Below are positions 1-12,200 of a DNA stretch of 64,000 nt, in pieces. Made by a program: the position numbers and the translations under genes. Numbering within the stretch: position 1 is the first letter of the stretch; the number at the start of each line of letters is the position of its first letter. This DNA is from Pleodorina starrii (Eukaryota > Chlorophyta > Chlorophyceae > Chlamydomonadales > Volvocaceae): assembly GCA_030267565.1 (NCBI GenBank), contig BRXU01000004.1, forward strand, positions 7,332,001-7,396,000. The letters are read 5' to 3'. The notes under the pieces were generated by a model. The model had not been told where the DNA came from. It saw only the letters and a list, made by a program, of their open reading frames with translations, and made no database searches.

Positions 1-229
1 CACACACACACACACACCTGCCTGCATCCCTCTGCCGCCCTGAGGTGCTCCTCAACAGCTGCTGTTTCCCCTTCCTGGTTATAATACGATATTACCGTAA
101 TCGTGCATGCCGCGCGCCCACGACCTTCCCCGCGCCGTCCCTCGCCGCTCCCCCCGCTTGCAAAATGGTCGTCCGCTCCCGGCCCCCTTCCCGCTTCCGC
201 TCGTCTTTATTGCCGCCCACCGCCCGCAG
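1..229 (+). other. 3' end of an MDN1 intron, with a (CA)n microsatellite
   Basis: The window opens in non-coding sequence. Bases 1-17 are a CA dinucleotide repeat. A CG-rich stretch follows and ends in a good 3' splice site whose AG is at 228-229, directly before the first recognisable midasin exon. The short ORFs in this stretch are compositional and have no family resemblance. Confidence 0.7.
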
Positions 230-3200
230 GTCCGCAAGGCGCTTCAGGCTCTGCCCGGCGGCCCCAGCGAGTCCGCCCACCTGGAAGAGTTGATGCGGCG
301 CCGATCGGAGGCAGTGGCGGCGGCCGAGGCGGCGGCGGCGCGCTGCGTGCCGCGTCCGGCGCCCAGCAAGTACCCGGCGCTGCAGCGGGAGGCGGCGGCC
401 TTCGCGGCCTCTCTGGCGGCGGTGCCGAGGGTGGTGGCGGTCACGGAGGCGCTGCGCAGGGCCGCGGCGGCGGGTCTGGGCGAGCAGCAGCTGACACCGC
501 AGCAGCAGCAGGCGGCTGCGGCGGCTCTGCAGGAGGCGGAGCTGTGGCAGGCTAACGCGAGGGCCTGGTACGAGCGCTTTGGCCAGCAGTTTGCGTGGTG
601 AGTACCGTGAGTTACTCCCACGCGGGTGCGCTGCCGTCGTCTGCATGTAGACCTGCTTGATCTGTCAGCTGGCGGCGGCGGCAGCGGCTGAGCGGCCCAG
701 CTTGTGGCTCTTTGGGCCCGTTTGGGTTTTCGAGGGTCCGAGGGCTTTTGTCCTCTTCGAGGAGAGGAAACTGGGCCATGCAGGCGTTCACGAAATCAGG
801 CCCCTCCCGCAGCTGTACCCTAACCCCCACCCGCTGTACTCCCTATGTCCCCAACCTGACAGGTACCCCGACCTGGTGCAGCCGGTCCAGCTGGCGGTCC
901 AGGAGATGCTCCGCGGCTTCGCGCTGCTCACCGCCGCGGCGCCCCCCGTCGGCCCCACCGCGACCGCGGCCGCGGCCGCGGCGCTCGTGCCGCACCAGCA
1001 GCTCGGCCCCGTCGGGGCCGCGGCCACGGGCCTGCTGCGCTTCCCAGGCGCCGCCGCTGCGTCCTCGGCATCGTCGTCGTCGCCGCTGCTTCACCCGCGG
1101 CTGCTTGCTGAGCCGCAGGCGCTGCAGCTGCTCCAGCAGGTTGCTCGCGCGGCGGCGCTGCAGGCCGCGGCGCAGTACCAGCAGCAACAGCCCGACCCCG
1201 CCAAGGCGGCCCAAGCCGCCGACCTGGCAGGGTACGAGATGGCGCTTCGCGCCACCCGCGTGGCGCTTCACGCGCTGGCGGGCGAGGCGCTCGCGCGAGG
1301 CGGGTCCGCCGCCGGGATGGCGGCGGCGGCGGCGGCGACGGATGACGACTCGTCGGTGCTGCCGTCCCTGGAGCGGCTGCTGGGCGCGCTGGTGCAGCAG
1401 TGGGCGGCGCTCAAGGCGTTCGAGGAGGCCGCGGCGGAGGAGGAGGCGCAGCAGTTCAAGACCAAGACCTCCACCGCCGCCTTTATGAACGAGGACCAGG
1501 AGTCTGAGGCTACCTACCGCCTGGCCTTTCCGGACCACTACGCGCCGTTCCGTGACGTGGCGCCCCTGGAGCCAGACGAGGAGCGGCAGGAGGAGGAGGA
1601 GCGGGAGGCGGCGGAGGCGGCAGGATTGGAGGCGGCGGAGGCGGCGACGGCGGCGCAGGCGCGCAGCAGCGCCGCGCGGCAGCTGCTCGACGGTGAGCTG
1701 CTCACCGACGTCGTACGGCTCCATGCCGCGGTGTACGGCGCGCTAGCAGCGGTGCAGCGCGCCGCGGTGACCGCGGCTGCGGCTGGGGAGGATGCCGACG
1801 ACGGCGCTGGCGGCGCGGTGCCGGCGGGTCCGCTGGCCACCGTCGTCGCGGCGGCGCCGCTGGGCAGCGGCGGCGGCGCCGCCGCCGCCGCTGCTGTGGA
1901 GGAGGCTTTCCTCCGCAGTTACGATTTGGGTTCGGAGCTGCTGAAGGCGGTGGGCTACCGGCTCGACGCCGAGGTGGACCGCGTCTCCGGAATGGGCCAC
2001 CTGTTCCGCCTGTGTCTGGAGCACAACGCCCTCAACCGCGCGGCCGCCGCGACGGCCGCCGAGGCCGCGGCGGGCGGCGCCAGCGCTGCTGGCTCCGCAG
2101 CCGGCAAGCGTGGCGCCGCAGGCAGCGGCGCGGCGGCGCGCCGCCGCGGCGGTGTCATCTTTGGCGAGGAGGACGACAGCGGCGTGGACATTCAGAAGGC
2201 CTGCGTCGAGGAGATCAGCCTGCTGCAGGTGTGGTGCGGTGCGGTGTGGCGCGGCGCGTTGTTCCCGGGTGATGGGTTTCGGCAGGGCGGTGCGCTCTTT
2301 GGGGGTCGCGCATCGCGTAGTGCAGCCGCCAATCAATTAATCAAGGAGGGCACAGCGGTTCGGCCGCCATGGACTGCGTGACGGCCGCACGTTAGGGCCC
2401 AGACCGCTGCGCCGTTCCGGACCTCGCTGCTCTGACCACCTGAGCCTCCCCTCGCTCACCCAGCCCCCTGCCCCCTGCCACCGCTCCCTCCGTCCCTCCA
2501 CAGGAGCCGGTGTCCGCGATGGAGAGCCGGCTGCGCGGCCTGTTGGCGGAGTACCCGGAGCACCCCCTGCTGGTGCAGCTGCGGGCCGTGGCGCTGCGGG
2601 TGCTGTCCATGCCGCTGCAGTCGCCCCTCAAGACCGCGCTCACGGGCCTGGAGCTGCTGCTGTCGCGCGCGCAGGTGAGTGGGGGTGCCGGGGGGCGCTT
2701 CTAGGCGCAATTCACCGCGGGCGGGCGGGAGGGTCCTGGTGGACCCGGGAGGCAGGTCCCTTGCTGGTCTGCGTGTGTCTGCTACTCTGCCGTATGTACC
2801 TGGCAAGCTACGGCGAGACAGAGCGCGGAAGGAGGCAAACGCGGAAATGTCCCTCTCGGGCCTCGCGTTCGCGCTGATGTACTGATGGTTGAGTAAGGAC
2901 GATCTCCCTCTCACTTCCTCGCGTGGCTCGCGTGCGGCCGTTGTTTCCCCCTCTGCAGCTGTGGGAGGAGACGGCCGCCTCGTTCGTGTCTCTCAAGGCG
3001 CAGCTGGGCCCCCTGGCGGCGCTGGCCACCCGCTGGCGCCGCCTGGAGCTGAGCAGCTGGAAGGGCCTGCTGCGCCGCGTCGCCGCCCGCCACGCCGCCG
3101 GCGCCCACCGCTCCTGGTTCCACCTGCACCGCCTGCTCGCCGCCGCGGCGCTGCAACCCGCCGACTCCACCGCCGCATCCGCCGACGCCGACGCCAGCTC

Positions 3201-6200
3201 GGCGGCGGCGGCGCTCGCCGCCAGCGGCGTGCCGATCCTCATCGGCATGGCTAGCGTTCCGGCGGTGCTGGGCGCGGCGGCGCCGGCCGCCGCAGCTGAC
3301 GCGGCGGCGGCGGCGGGGGCCGCCTCCGGCGGCCCCGCGCCGCTTCCGGCGGACCTGGAGGCGTCGTACCGGCGCGTTTCGTCCACCCTAGAGAGCTTCG
3401 TGCAGACCAGCACGCTGGGCGAGTTCCGCGCGCGGTTGGCCATGCTACACGCGTTCGCGTGCCACGTGGAGGTGGCGCGGCGGCAGCAGCCCGGTGGTGG
3501 TGGTGGTGGTGGTGGCGGGCCGCTGGCTGCGCCGCTGGCTGCTGCGCTGCAGAACCTTGTTCGCTACTACGGCCAGTTCGTGGGTGTGGTGGAGGCGGCG
3601 CTGGCGGAGGGCATGGCGCCCCTGGAGAAGGACCTGCAGGTGGGGACTGGGAGACTGGGAGACTGGGAGACTGGGAGACTGGGAGACTGGGAGACTGGGA
3701 GACTGGGAGACTGGGAGACTGGGAGACTGGGAGACTGGGAGACTGGGAGACTGGGAGACTGGGAGACTGGGAGACTGGGAGACTGGGAGACTGGGAGACT
3801 GGGAGACTGGGAGACTGGGAGACTGGGAGACTGGGAGAATGGGAGAATGGGAGAATGGGAGAATGGGAGAATGGGAGAATGGGAGAATGGGAGAATGGGA
3901 GAATGGGAGAATGGGAGAATGGGAGAATGGGAGATTGGGAGACGGGGGGACGGGGGGACGGGGGGACGGGGGGACGGGGGGACGGGGGGACGGGGGGACG
4001 GGGGGACGGGGGGACGGGGGGACGGGGGGACGGGGGGACGGGGGGACGGGGGGACGGGGGGACGGGGGGACGGGGGGACGGGGGGACGGGGGGACGGGGG
4101 GACGGGGGGACGGGGGGACGGGGGGACGGGGGGACGGGGGGACGGGGGGACGGGGGGACGGGGGGACGGGGGGACGGGGGGACGGGGGGACGGGGGGACG
4201 GGGGGACGGGGGGACGGGGGGACGGGGGGACGGGGGGACGGGGGGACGGGGGGACGGGGGGACGGGGGGACGGGGGGACGGGGGGACGGGGGGACGGGGG
4301 GACGGGGGGACGGGGGGACGGGGGGACGGGGGGACGGGGGGACGGGGGGACGGGGGGACGGGGGGACGGGGGGGCGGGGGGGCGGGGGGGGGGGGGTGGG
4401 CGGGGGGGCGGGGGGGCGGGGGGGCGGGGGGGGGGGGGGGCGGGGGGGCGGGGGGGCGGGGGGGCCGGTGGGCCGGTGGGACGGTGGGACGGTGGGACGG
4501 TGGGACGGTGGGACGGGGGGGCGGGGGGACGGGGGGACGGGGGGACGGGGGGACGGGGGGACGGGGGGACGGGGGGACGGGGGGACGGGGAGACTGGGAG
4601 ACTGGGAGACTGGGGGACGGGGGGACGGGGGGACGGGGGGACGGGGGGACTGGGGGACTGGGACTGGGACTGGGACTGGGACTGGGACTGGGACTGGGAC
4701 TGGGAGCAGAAAGATAGACACTTCAGGTGTCCTTTTCTGCGGTTGAAAACCTTGCGAGTTGAAGACCTGTCGACCCCAGGTCCCCTGGTATCCGAAACGC
4801 ACACGTGGCATCGCACCTGAAGCACCTGATTACACACACACGCTACCAGTGCCCTGGGGCGCAGAATTCCCCGCACGGGGGCCAATACAAGGTAAAGCAA
4901 ACCCGCACGGTCACTGTTTCCGCCACTGCCCGCTGCTTGGGCTCGCAGCCGGCCGACCCATAGACCTACCCATAGACCGACCCATAGACCTACCCATAGA
5001 CCGACCCATAGGCCTCACCCCTCGGCCGACCCATAGGCCGGCCCATAGGCCGACCCATAGGCCGACCCATAGGCCGACCCATAGACCGACCCATAGACCG
5101 ACCCATAGGCCGACTCATAGTCCGACCCATAGGCCGACCCATAGGCCGACCCCATAGCCGACGCATAGGCCTCACCCCTCGGCCGACCCATAGGCCGACC
5201 CATACACCAACCCATAGGCCGACCCATAGACCGACCCATAGACCGACCCATAGGCCTCATCCCTCGGTCGACCCATAGGCCGGCCCATAGACCGACCCAT
5301 AGACCGACCCATAGGCCGACCCATAGGCCGACCCATAGGCCGACCCATAGGCCGACCCATAGGCCTACCCATGGGCCGACCCATAGGCCGACCCATAGAC
5401 CGACCCATAGACCGCCGTAATGCTTCCCGCTTCCCGCTCGACCCGCAGGACTTTGTCCAACTGGCCCGCTGGGACGACCGCGGCTACTACGCCATGCGGG
5501 CTTCCACCGAGAAGGCGCAGCGCTACCTGCACCGCCTCAGTCGCCGCGCGGAGGAGGTGCTGCGCCAGCCCGCAGCCACCGCCCTGGCGGCAGCAGTCAA
5601 GGGCATGGGCGTAAGCGAGCTGGCGGCCGCGGCGGCGGCGGCCACCCGAGACGACGGCGACGGCGCCGCCACGGAGGCCGGGAAGGAGGAGGGTGCCGGC
5701 GCGGCGCAGAAAGCGAAGCGGCCTGCGGCCGCGGCCAAGCCGAGGGCAAAGAAGCTGACTGCGGCGCAGGCTGCGGCGGAGGCGGAGGCGATGGACTTGG
5801 CGGGGATGGCGGCGGAGGCGCCTGACGGTACGGCAGCGACGGAGGCGGGTGGCGACGGCGACAGCAGCGCCGTCGTGGACCAATGGCGGTGCATCAGCGC
5901 CGCGCTGCAGACGACGTTGCCGCAGGACGCATCCTCCCAGCAGGTGCTGGCCGCCGCCGCCGCCGCATCCTACCTGCCGCGCCTGCCGCAGCTCATGACT
6001 CGCTTCGCTCGCGTGGTAGCGGACTCGCTGCAGCCACGCGGCGGCGACGCCGCCGTTGGCGCCGCCGACGGCGACGACGGCGCCGACGGCGCCGCGCCGG
6101 AGCTCATGACTCCGGACGAGCTGGCGGCGACGGCCATCGTGCGCTCCCACGAGCTGCGCGCTGACGTCAGCAAGGGCGCCCGCATGCGGAAGCGCCAGGC

Positions 6201-9200
6201 GCTGGCGGACCTGTACGAGGCGCTGGAGGCGCAGGGCCTCTCCCGCCGCCAGACCGGCGTCCCGCCATACGACCGCGACGTCGCGGCGTGGTTCAAGCAC
6301 CCCGAGCCGGCGGTCGAGCCGCTGTGGCAGGCGCCTGCGCTGGCGGCGGCGGCGGCGGCGGCGGCGGGCTCGGACACCTCCTCGGCCGCGACGGCGGCGG
6401 CGTCCTGGTCTCGCGCGGACGACTACTACTACCGCTCCATGGCTCGGCTGCAGAAGCTGTGGCAGGGCAGCCAGCAGCCGCACCGTGACCTGTCGCTGGC
6501 GGAGGTGGCGGCGGCGAGGCGGCTGTGCGAGCACGCGCTGTACGTCGCGCGGCGCCAGCGCGGCGCGCTGGGCGAGGCGGCGGCGGCGGTCGCGGCGCTG
6601 ACCAAGCTGTCCGGCTGGATGGCCGAGAGCAGCCCGACGCCGGCGGCGGCGGCGGCGGCCGCGGAGCGGCCGTCGCAAGACGCGCCTGCTGGCGGCGACG
6701 CCGGCGCCGTCGTGGACAGCCGGGGCCAGGCCGAGCGGGTGGCGGCCTTGAGCCGGCAGAAGGCCCGACTGGACGAGCTGGTGCTGCTGGGCTCCGAAAC
6801 CACGCAGCTGCTGGACGCCTGCGTGGCCACGCGCGCGCTGCCCGCCGCGCAGGCCCAGCTGGCGGCGGCGGCGGCGGCGGCGCGTGGCGCGAGCGCAGCG
6901 GTGGCGGCCTGCAAGCGCCGCCTGGACGCCGCGCTGCTGGGCTGCACCGTCAGAGTGGCCGGGGGCGGCGGCGGCGGCGGCGAGAGCGGCAGCAGCAGCA
7001 GCCTGGTGTGGGCGACCCGCGGGTCGGTCCAGGCGGCGCTGCGCAACTGCGAGGTGCTGGTCAAGACGGAGGGCGAGCTGGCGGCGGCGGTGCGGGCGGC
7101 GGCAGCAGCCTCTGCCGACGGCGACTCGGGGCTGGATGAGGTGCCGGCGCTGCGGGAGCTGCACCTCGCAGTTGCGTCGGCGGCGGCGGAGGCGGCTGAG
7201 TGGCTCCGGGCGGCGGCAGCGGCCCCTGCCTCTGCCACTGCCAGTGCAACCACCACCGCTGGACGGAACGGCACCGACGCTGCGGCGGACGCGGGGGCCC
7301 TTTCTCCAGAGTTTGTCGCGGCTGTGGAGGGCCTGGTGCGTGGCGCGCTTCTGTGGGCGCAACCGCCCCAGGCTGCGTCTGCGGACGGCGCCGCGGCGGA
7401 GGCGGCGCCCGCCGGCGCGCATGCGCTGGTCCACGCTACGAACGAGCTGGAGGCGGCGCTGAAGCTGTCTCGCGCCCGGGAGCTCGCGAGCGCCGGAATG
7501 GAGGTGCTGCGCCAGTCAGCGGCGGAGCCGGCGGGGGTGGGGGCGGGGGCTGGTCAGCAGCAGCTGCTGCGCTGCGTGGCGCCGTTGCTGCGGATGGCGG
7601 CGGAGGCGCTGCGGCTGCGCGCGCTGCAGCTGCTGGCGCTGCACCGCTCCACGGCCAAGCTGTCGTACGTTTGTACGGCCGTGCTGGCGACGCTGGTGGA
7701 GGAGGGCTACTGCGTGCCGGAGGAGATCAAGGAGGTGGAGGGTGAGTGACCCCGCCGGTCGCCCTCGCCCTCGCCTTTGCGGTGTCGGTGTCGGTGGGAG
7801 GTGGGAGGTGGGAGGTCGGAGGTGGGAGGTGGGAGGTCGGAGAAGGCCACCCCTCCCTTCTCCTCGCCGCGCTGCTCGCTGGTGCGCAGCTCAGCTGACC
7901 CTCAAAACGTTTTGGGTCTCGTCCATGGACGGACCTCGTCCAACATCTTTAATTGCTACCGGCACCCTGAGCGCTCTCCCAGCCCATCTGAAGTCACTCC
8001 CAGCAGCTCCCCATCCCGCATCGCTCGTCCCGCATCCGGCCACACGCCGCTGCTGTCCCACCTTGCGCATTCCACCTCACGCGTGACCGCCTGTGACTCC
8101 ATCACGCCGGCCCTCTGCCCCATATGCATCCCCACGCCCACTTCCGCTCTTTGCTTCCTGTCCACCACCTTGGCCCCCAACACTGGCAATGGCACTCACG
8201 CTCCGCAGGCGGCGACGGCCCGGGCGAATTCAAGGAGGCGGAGGGCACGGGGCTGGGCGAGGGCACGGGCGCCAAGGACATCTCGGACCAGCTGGAGAAC
8301 CAGGACCAGCTGCTGGGGGCGCAGCAGCGGGGCGCGCAGCCGGAGCCTCAGGAGGAGCAGGCGGACAAGCAGGGCGGCGGGCCGGAGGAGGAGGAGAACA
8401 AGGGCATCGAGATGGACGACGACTTTGAGGGGCAGCTGCACGACGTGCCGACCGACGAGCGCGACCGCAACCGCGACAGCGACGACGAGGAGGGCGACGA
8501 CGAGCGGATTGACCAGCAGATGGGCGATGTGGGGGACAATGAGGAGGTGCGCGGCTGGCGGGCTGGCTGGGGTGGCGGGCTGGGGGGCGGGCTGGCGGGC
8601 TGGAGGGCTGGCGGGCTGGGGGGGGGACGGGCTGGGGCTGGGGGGCGGGCTGGGGTGGCGGGCGTGCCAAATGGGAGGGGAGGGGCGGGTGGACTTGTGG
8701 TTTCGTGGGAAGGAGTCATGGGCTCGTGTTGGGCGGACTTGTTCTGGGGCTCGTGGGGCGCTGGCCGGGATGGTGTTGTGGGAACTTGGGGTGAGGAGAG
8801 TAGGTGCGGGGCTTCGGATTGGGGGCGGTATGGACAAATCTGTTGTCGGCGTTGTTGCATGTCGGTTACATGACCGTTCGTTCGTTCGTTGTGTCATCGA
8901 AGAGGAAAGGAAAGGAGGGCGGACGCGCGGCCCCGTTTTGGCTGTGTGGACACAGCCCCTCCTGATGCTGGATATTCCATGCACCCCTCCCGGTTCAGGT
9001 GGTGGACGAGAAGCTGTGGAACGATGACGACGAGAAGGACGGCAAGCAGGACGAGCAGAAGAAGAAGAAGGACGAGAAGTACGAGAAGGATGCGCCGATC
9101 CAGGTACGAGACGGCGGTGCTGCCTGCTGCTGCTGCTCTCTTATTCGCGGGCAGGCAATGCAGTGGACGTGGAAAGCCTCCAGCCCCCCGGCCGATCGTT

Positions 9201-12200
9201 CCCAGCGGATTCTCGGGATGACCCTAATTGGCAATGCCTGTGGCTTTTTGCTGAGATTTACTCTTACCTTTCTTCTTAGACAGACACGAGAAGAGAAAAG
9301 GTCCAAAAGGCGAATCGGCGGCCCCGTGGGCATGCTGGCTGGCTGGCTCAATCCTGTGCACCACCCCATCCTTCCTCCCTCTCCCCCGCCTCAGGTGGAG
9401 GACAAGACGGACCTGGAGTACGCGGCGGGGCAGCAGGAGGAGGAGCAGGACGGACCCGCCAAGGAGCCGCCCAAGAAGGAGCAGCAGAAGAAGAACGACC
9501 CGGTGAGCCAGGGAGGGGCCCGCCCGGCCCACGGGCCCACGGCCCATGTGCACGGGTGCACGCACCTTGCCCTCTGACCTGCCGTGTCCGCTCTGAATCG
9601 GACGATGGTCACAAAGGCAGGCTGCGCTTCCCCGCGTGTGCGTGTGTGTGTCTTGGTTCCTCCGCGCCGGCATCCGCTCTGCAATTGCCTGCAGCTACGC
9701 CTTACATGCAAGGGCAGCCTTCGGTGGGATGAGGTCGAGTGCTCGTAGGCCGCGCCCTGATAGTCAGCTCGACCTGCTTGAGGCGCCCTCAACGTGGACC
9801 CCTTCTACTGGCCCCTCGGTTAGCGGCTCCGGGCTGCACGTGGATAAGCATTCCATGACCCTTTGCCGTTCCGACTGACTGGCTGGCTGACTGGCTGAAT
9901 GATGGGCGCATGGACGGGCGTGTTCCCTCCGCGCAGGCCGCCGATGAGGCGCAGCCGCAGGCTGACGAGGACGGCGAGGAGGAGGGCCCCGTGAACGAGG
10001 ACACGGATGACAAGTACGAGGACCGCCACCACGCAGCGCCGCAGGCCGCAGAGGAGGAGCTGGAGCTCCCCGAGGACATGAACCTGGACGGGGATGGGGC
10101 GGAAGGGGCGGAAGGGGAGGAGGCGCAACAGCCCGAGCAGGAGCAGCAGAAGGAGGCGGAGGCGGACGCTGCGGAGGGAGCGGAGGAGGCGCAGCAGGGC
10201 AAGGAGGACGAGCAGATGGCGGGCGGCGAGGAGGAGGAGCAGCAGCAGGGCGGGAATGAGGGCGAGCAGGTAAGGGAGGAGCGGGGCGTGGAGTGGAGCG
10301 GAGCGGAGTGGAGCGGAGGGGTGTTGTGGAGGGCCGCCGGGAGTGCAGGGAGGCGATAGGCGGGGGTTGCGCGGGCGATGTGGCGGGGCGGCCTGCGCCT
10401 GCATCTGCACCTGGGGGGCGGAGGTGTTGCCCAGAGGCTAGGTACCGGGCAGGGGTCAGCTGGTTGGGAAGGGTTTTACACGGGGTCTCACACAGCTAAG
10501 ACAGGGCTAGATTGGGCGCTTGCCCAGCCACAGCGCTCTACCTCCTTGGTTTGCTTTGGCCCTTGCTCGCAACTCTCTTTCGATTAGGGCTTTGTCGATG
10601 CGCTGTACATGCAACCCTCATCACACACATCTGTGTGCTGTACCTCCAACCGCATTGCAGGAGGGCGGCGAGGACCAGGCGGGAGGCGAGGGCGAGGGCG
10701 CCGGCGACGACGACGTGAACATGGAGGATCAGGAGCAGGGCGCGGCCGCAGGTGAGGACCGGCGAGCAAGGGCTGCACACTCGGCATGGGACCCGTTGTG
10801 ACCGTTAGCCCGCCCCTCGGCCTCTCTTCCCTTTCCTTGTCGGCGACCGCCGCCTTCCCGAATGCCATGCACGAGCCGGAACGGCGCCTTGCCAGCCTCT
10901 CCGATGCACACGCAGCCCTGCCCCGGCCTGCTCCGGCATTTGAACTGACGTGACGTGTCCACCCGCAGGCGGCATTGGCGAGACCGAGCAGCCGGAGCAG
11001 CAACCCCAGCCTGAGCCCGAGCCCGAGCAGCCGCCGGACGCCATGGCGGTAGATCGCCAGGAGGAGGAGCAGGGGCCCGACCAACAGCAGCAGCAGCAGC
11101 AGGCGGGTCCGCGCGGTGTCGCCTCCGGCGCCCCCACAGAGCAGCCGGAGAGCACCGGCGCGGCACACGGCGCGCCGGAGGAGCAGCAGCCCCTGCGCCC
11201 CAGCGACGGCGACGCGGCAGGGCAGCAGCAGCAGCAGCAGCAGCAGCAGGCTGCGGGCGCGGACGCGGAGCAGCAGGACCCGTCCCGCGCGCCCGACTCG
11301 GCGCCGGATGCGCGGCAGGCGGACGCTGGGCTGGCGTCGTCCGCGCAGCGCGGCGCGCCCGCACCCATCTCGGGCGGGGACAGGGAGCAGGGGCCACAGG
11401 CGCAGCAACAGCAGCAGCGGGGCCGCCGGCAGCAGCAGGAGCCCAACCCGCTCCGGAACCTGGGCGATGCGTTGGAGCGCTGGCGGGCCAACCTGGCAGT
11501 GCAGCACGAGGCGAAGCCCGGTGCGTGCGTGCGTGCGTGCGTGCGTGCGTTGGGGCGGGGGGCATGGGGCAATTATGTAAGGTGCTTGGGCTACGGGCAG
11601 TGTGCATGCAACTCTTGACGTCCAGTGCCCTTTCGCTGTTTCGGTCCAGGGATCCGTCTGCCGGCTCCGTAGGAGCCTAGGAGGTGCTCCGCTGGAACCG
11701 CCCGGCGTTCGCTGCCCCCCCTTGTGGGTCTCTCCAGCCCTGTCAACCCAACTCACCGCTTCCCCCCGCCTGGCTCCGCCCTCCTCGCCTTCTGTCTGCG
11801 CGCAGCCGCGGAGCAGGACGACGCCGCCGCTGCCGGGGCCGACGACGCCGACGGTGGCGACGAGTCTCAGCCGCCCGCCGGCGCGGAGTTCCAGTACCTG
11901 GGGGCGGAGGAGCGCTCTCGTGCGGGGGACACCCAGGCGCTGGCGCCCGCCACAGACGAGCAGGCCGCGCAGCAGGCGGAGCAGCTGGACGAGCCGGGCC
12001 TCATGCAGCAGCGCCGCGACGAGCAGCAACAGCAGCAGGACGGCCAGGTGGGGCGGGGCGGGGGGAACGCTCGCTGCTTGCCGAGTATTTGGGTTTTACT
12101 CGCGTGGGACTACCTTACCCCTGGATGGATGGCTGCGCGACAGCGGCGAAGGCCTCTTGCGGCGTGGCTGCGCTCGGTCGGTCGGTTGATTCCCGTCTAA

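Noticed and set aside
92..646. Minus-strand ORF of 184 codons at the left end, and similar antisense ORFs opposite every MDN1 exon
   Set aside because: GC-rich exons give long antisense frames. Their residues are Arg/Ala-rich with no domain, and the plus strand is clearly midasin.
2923..4900. ORFs of 400-600 codons on both strands through the 8-bp array ([24 protein letters not shown] repeats)
   Set aside because: An 8-bp repeat without stop triplets is open in all frames. The real exon ends at 3639 with a good donor, and the conserved midasin sequence resumes at 5449.
4990..5434. MGRPMGRP and PTHRPTHR repeat ORFs
   Set aside because: These are translations of the 12-bp intronic minisatellite.
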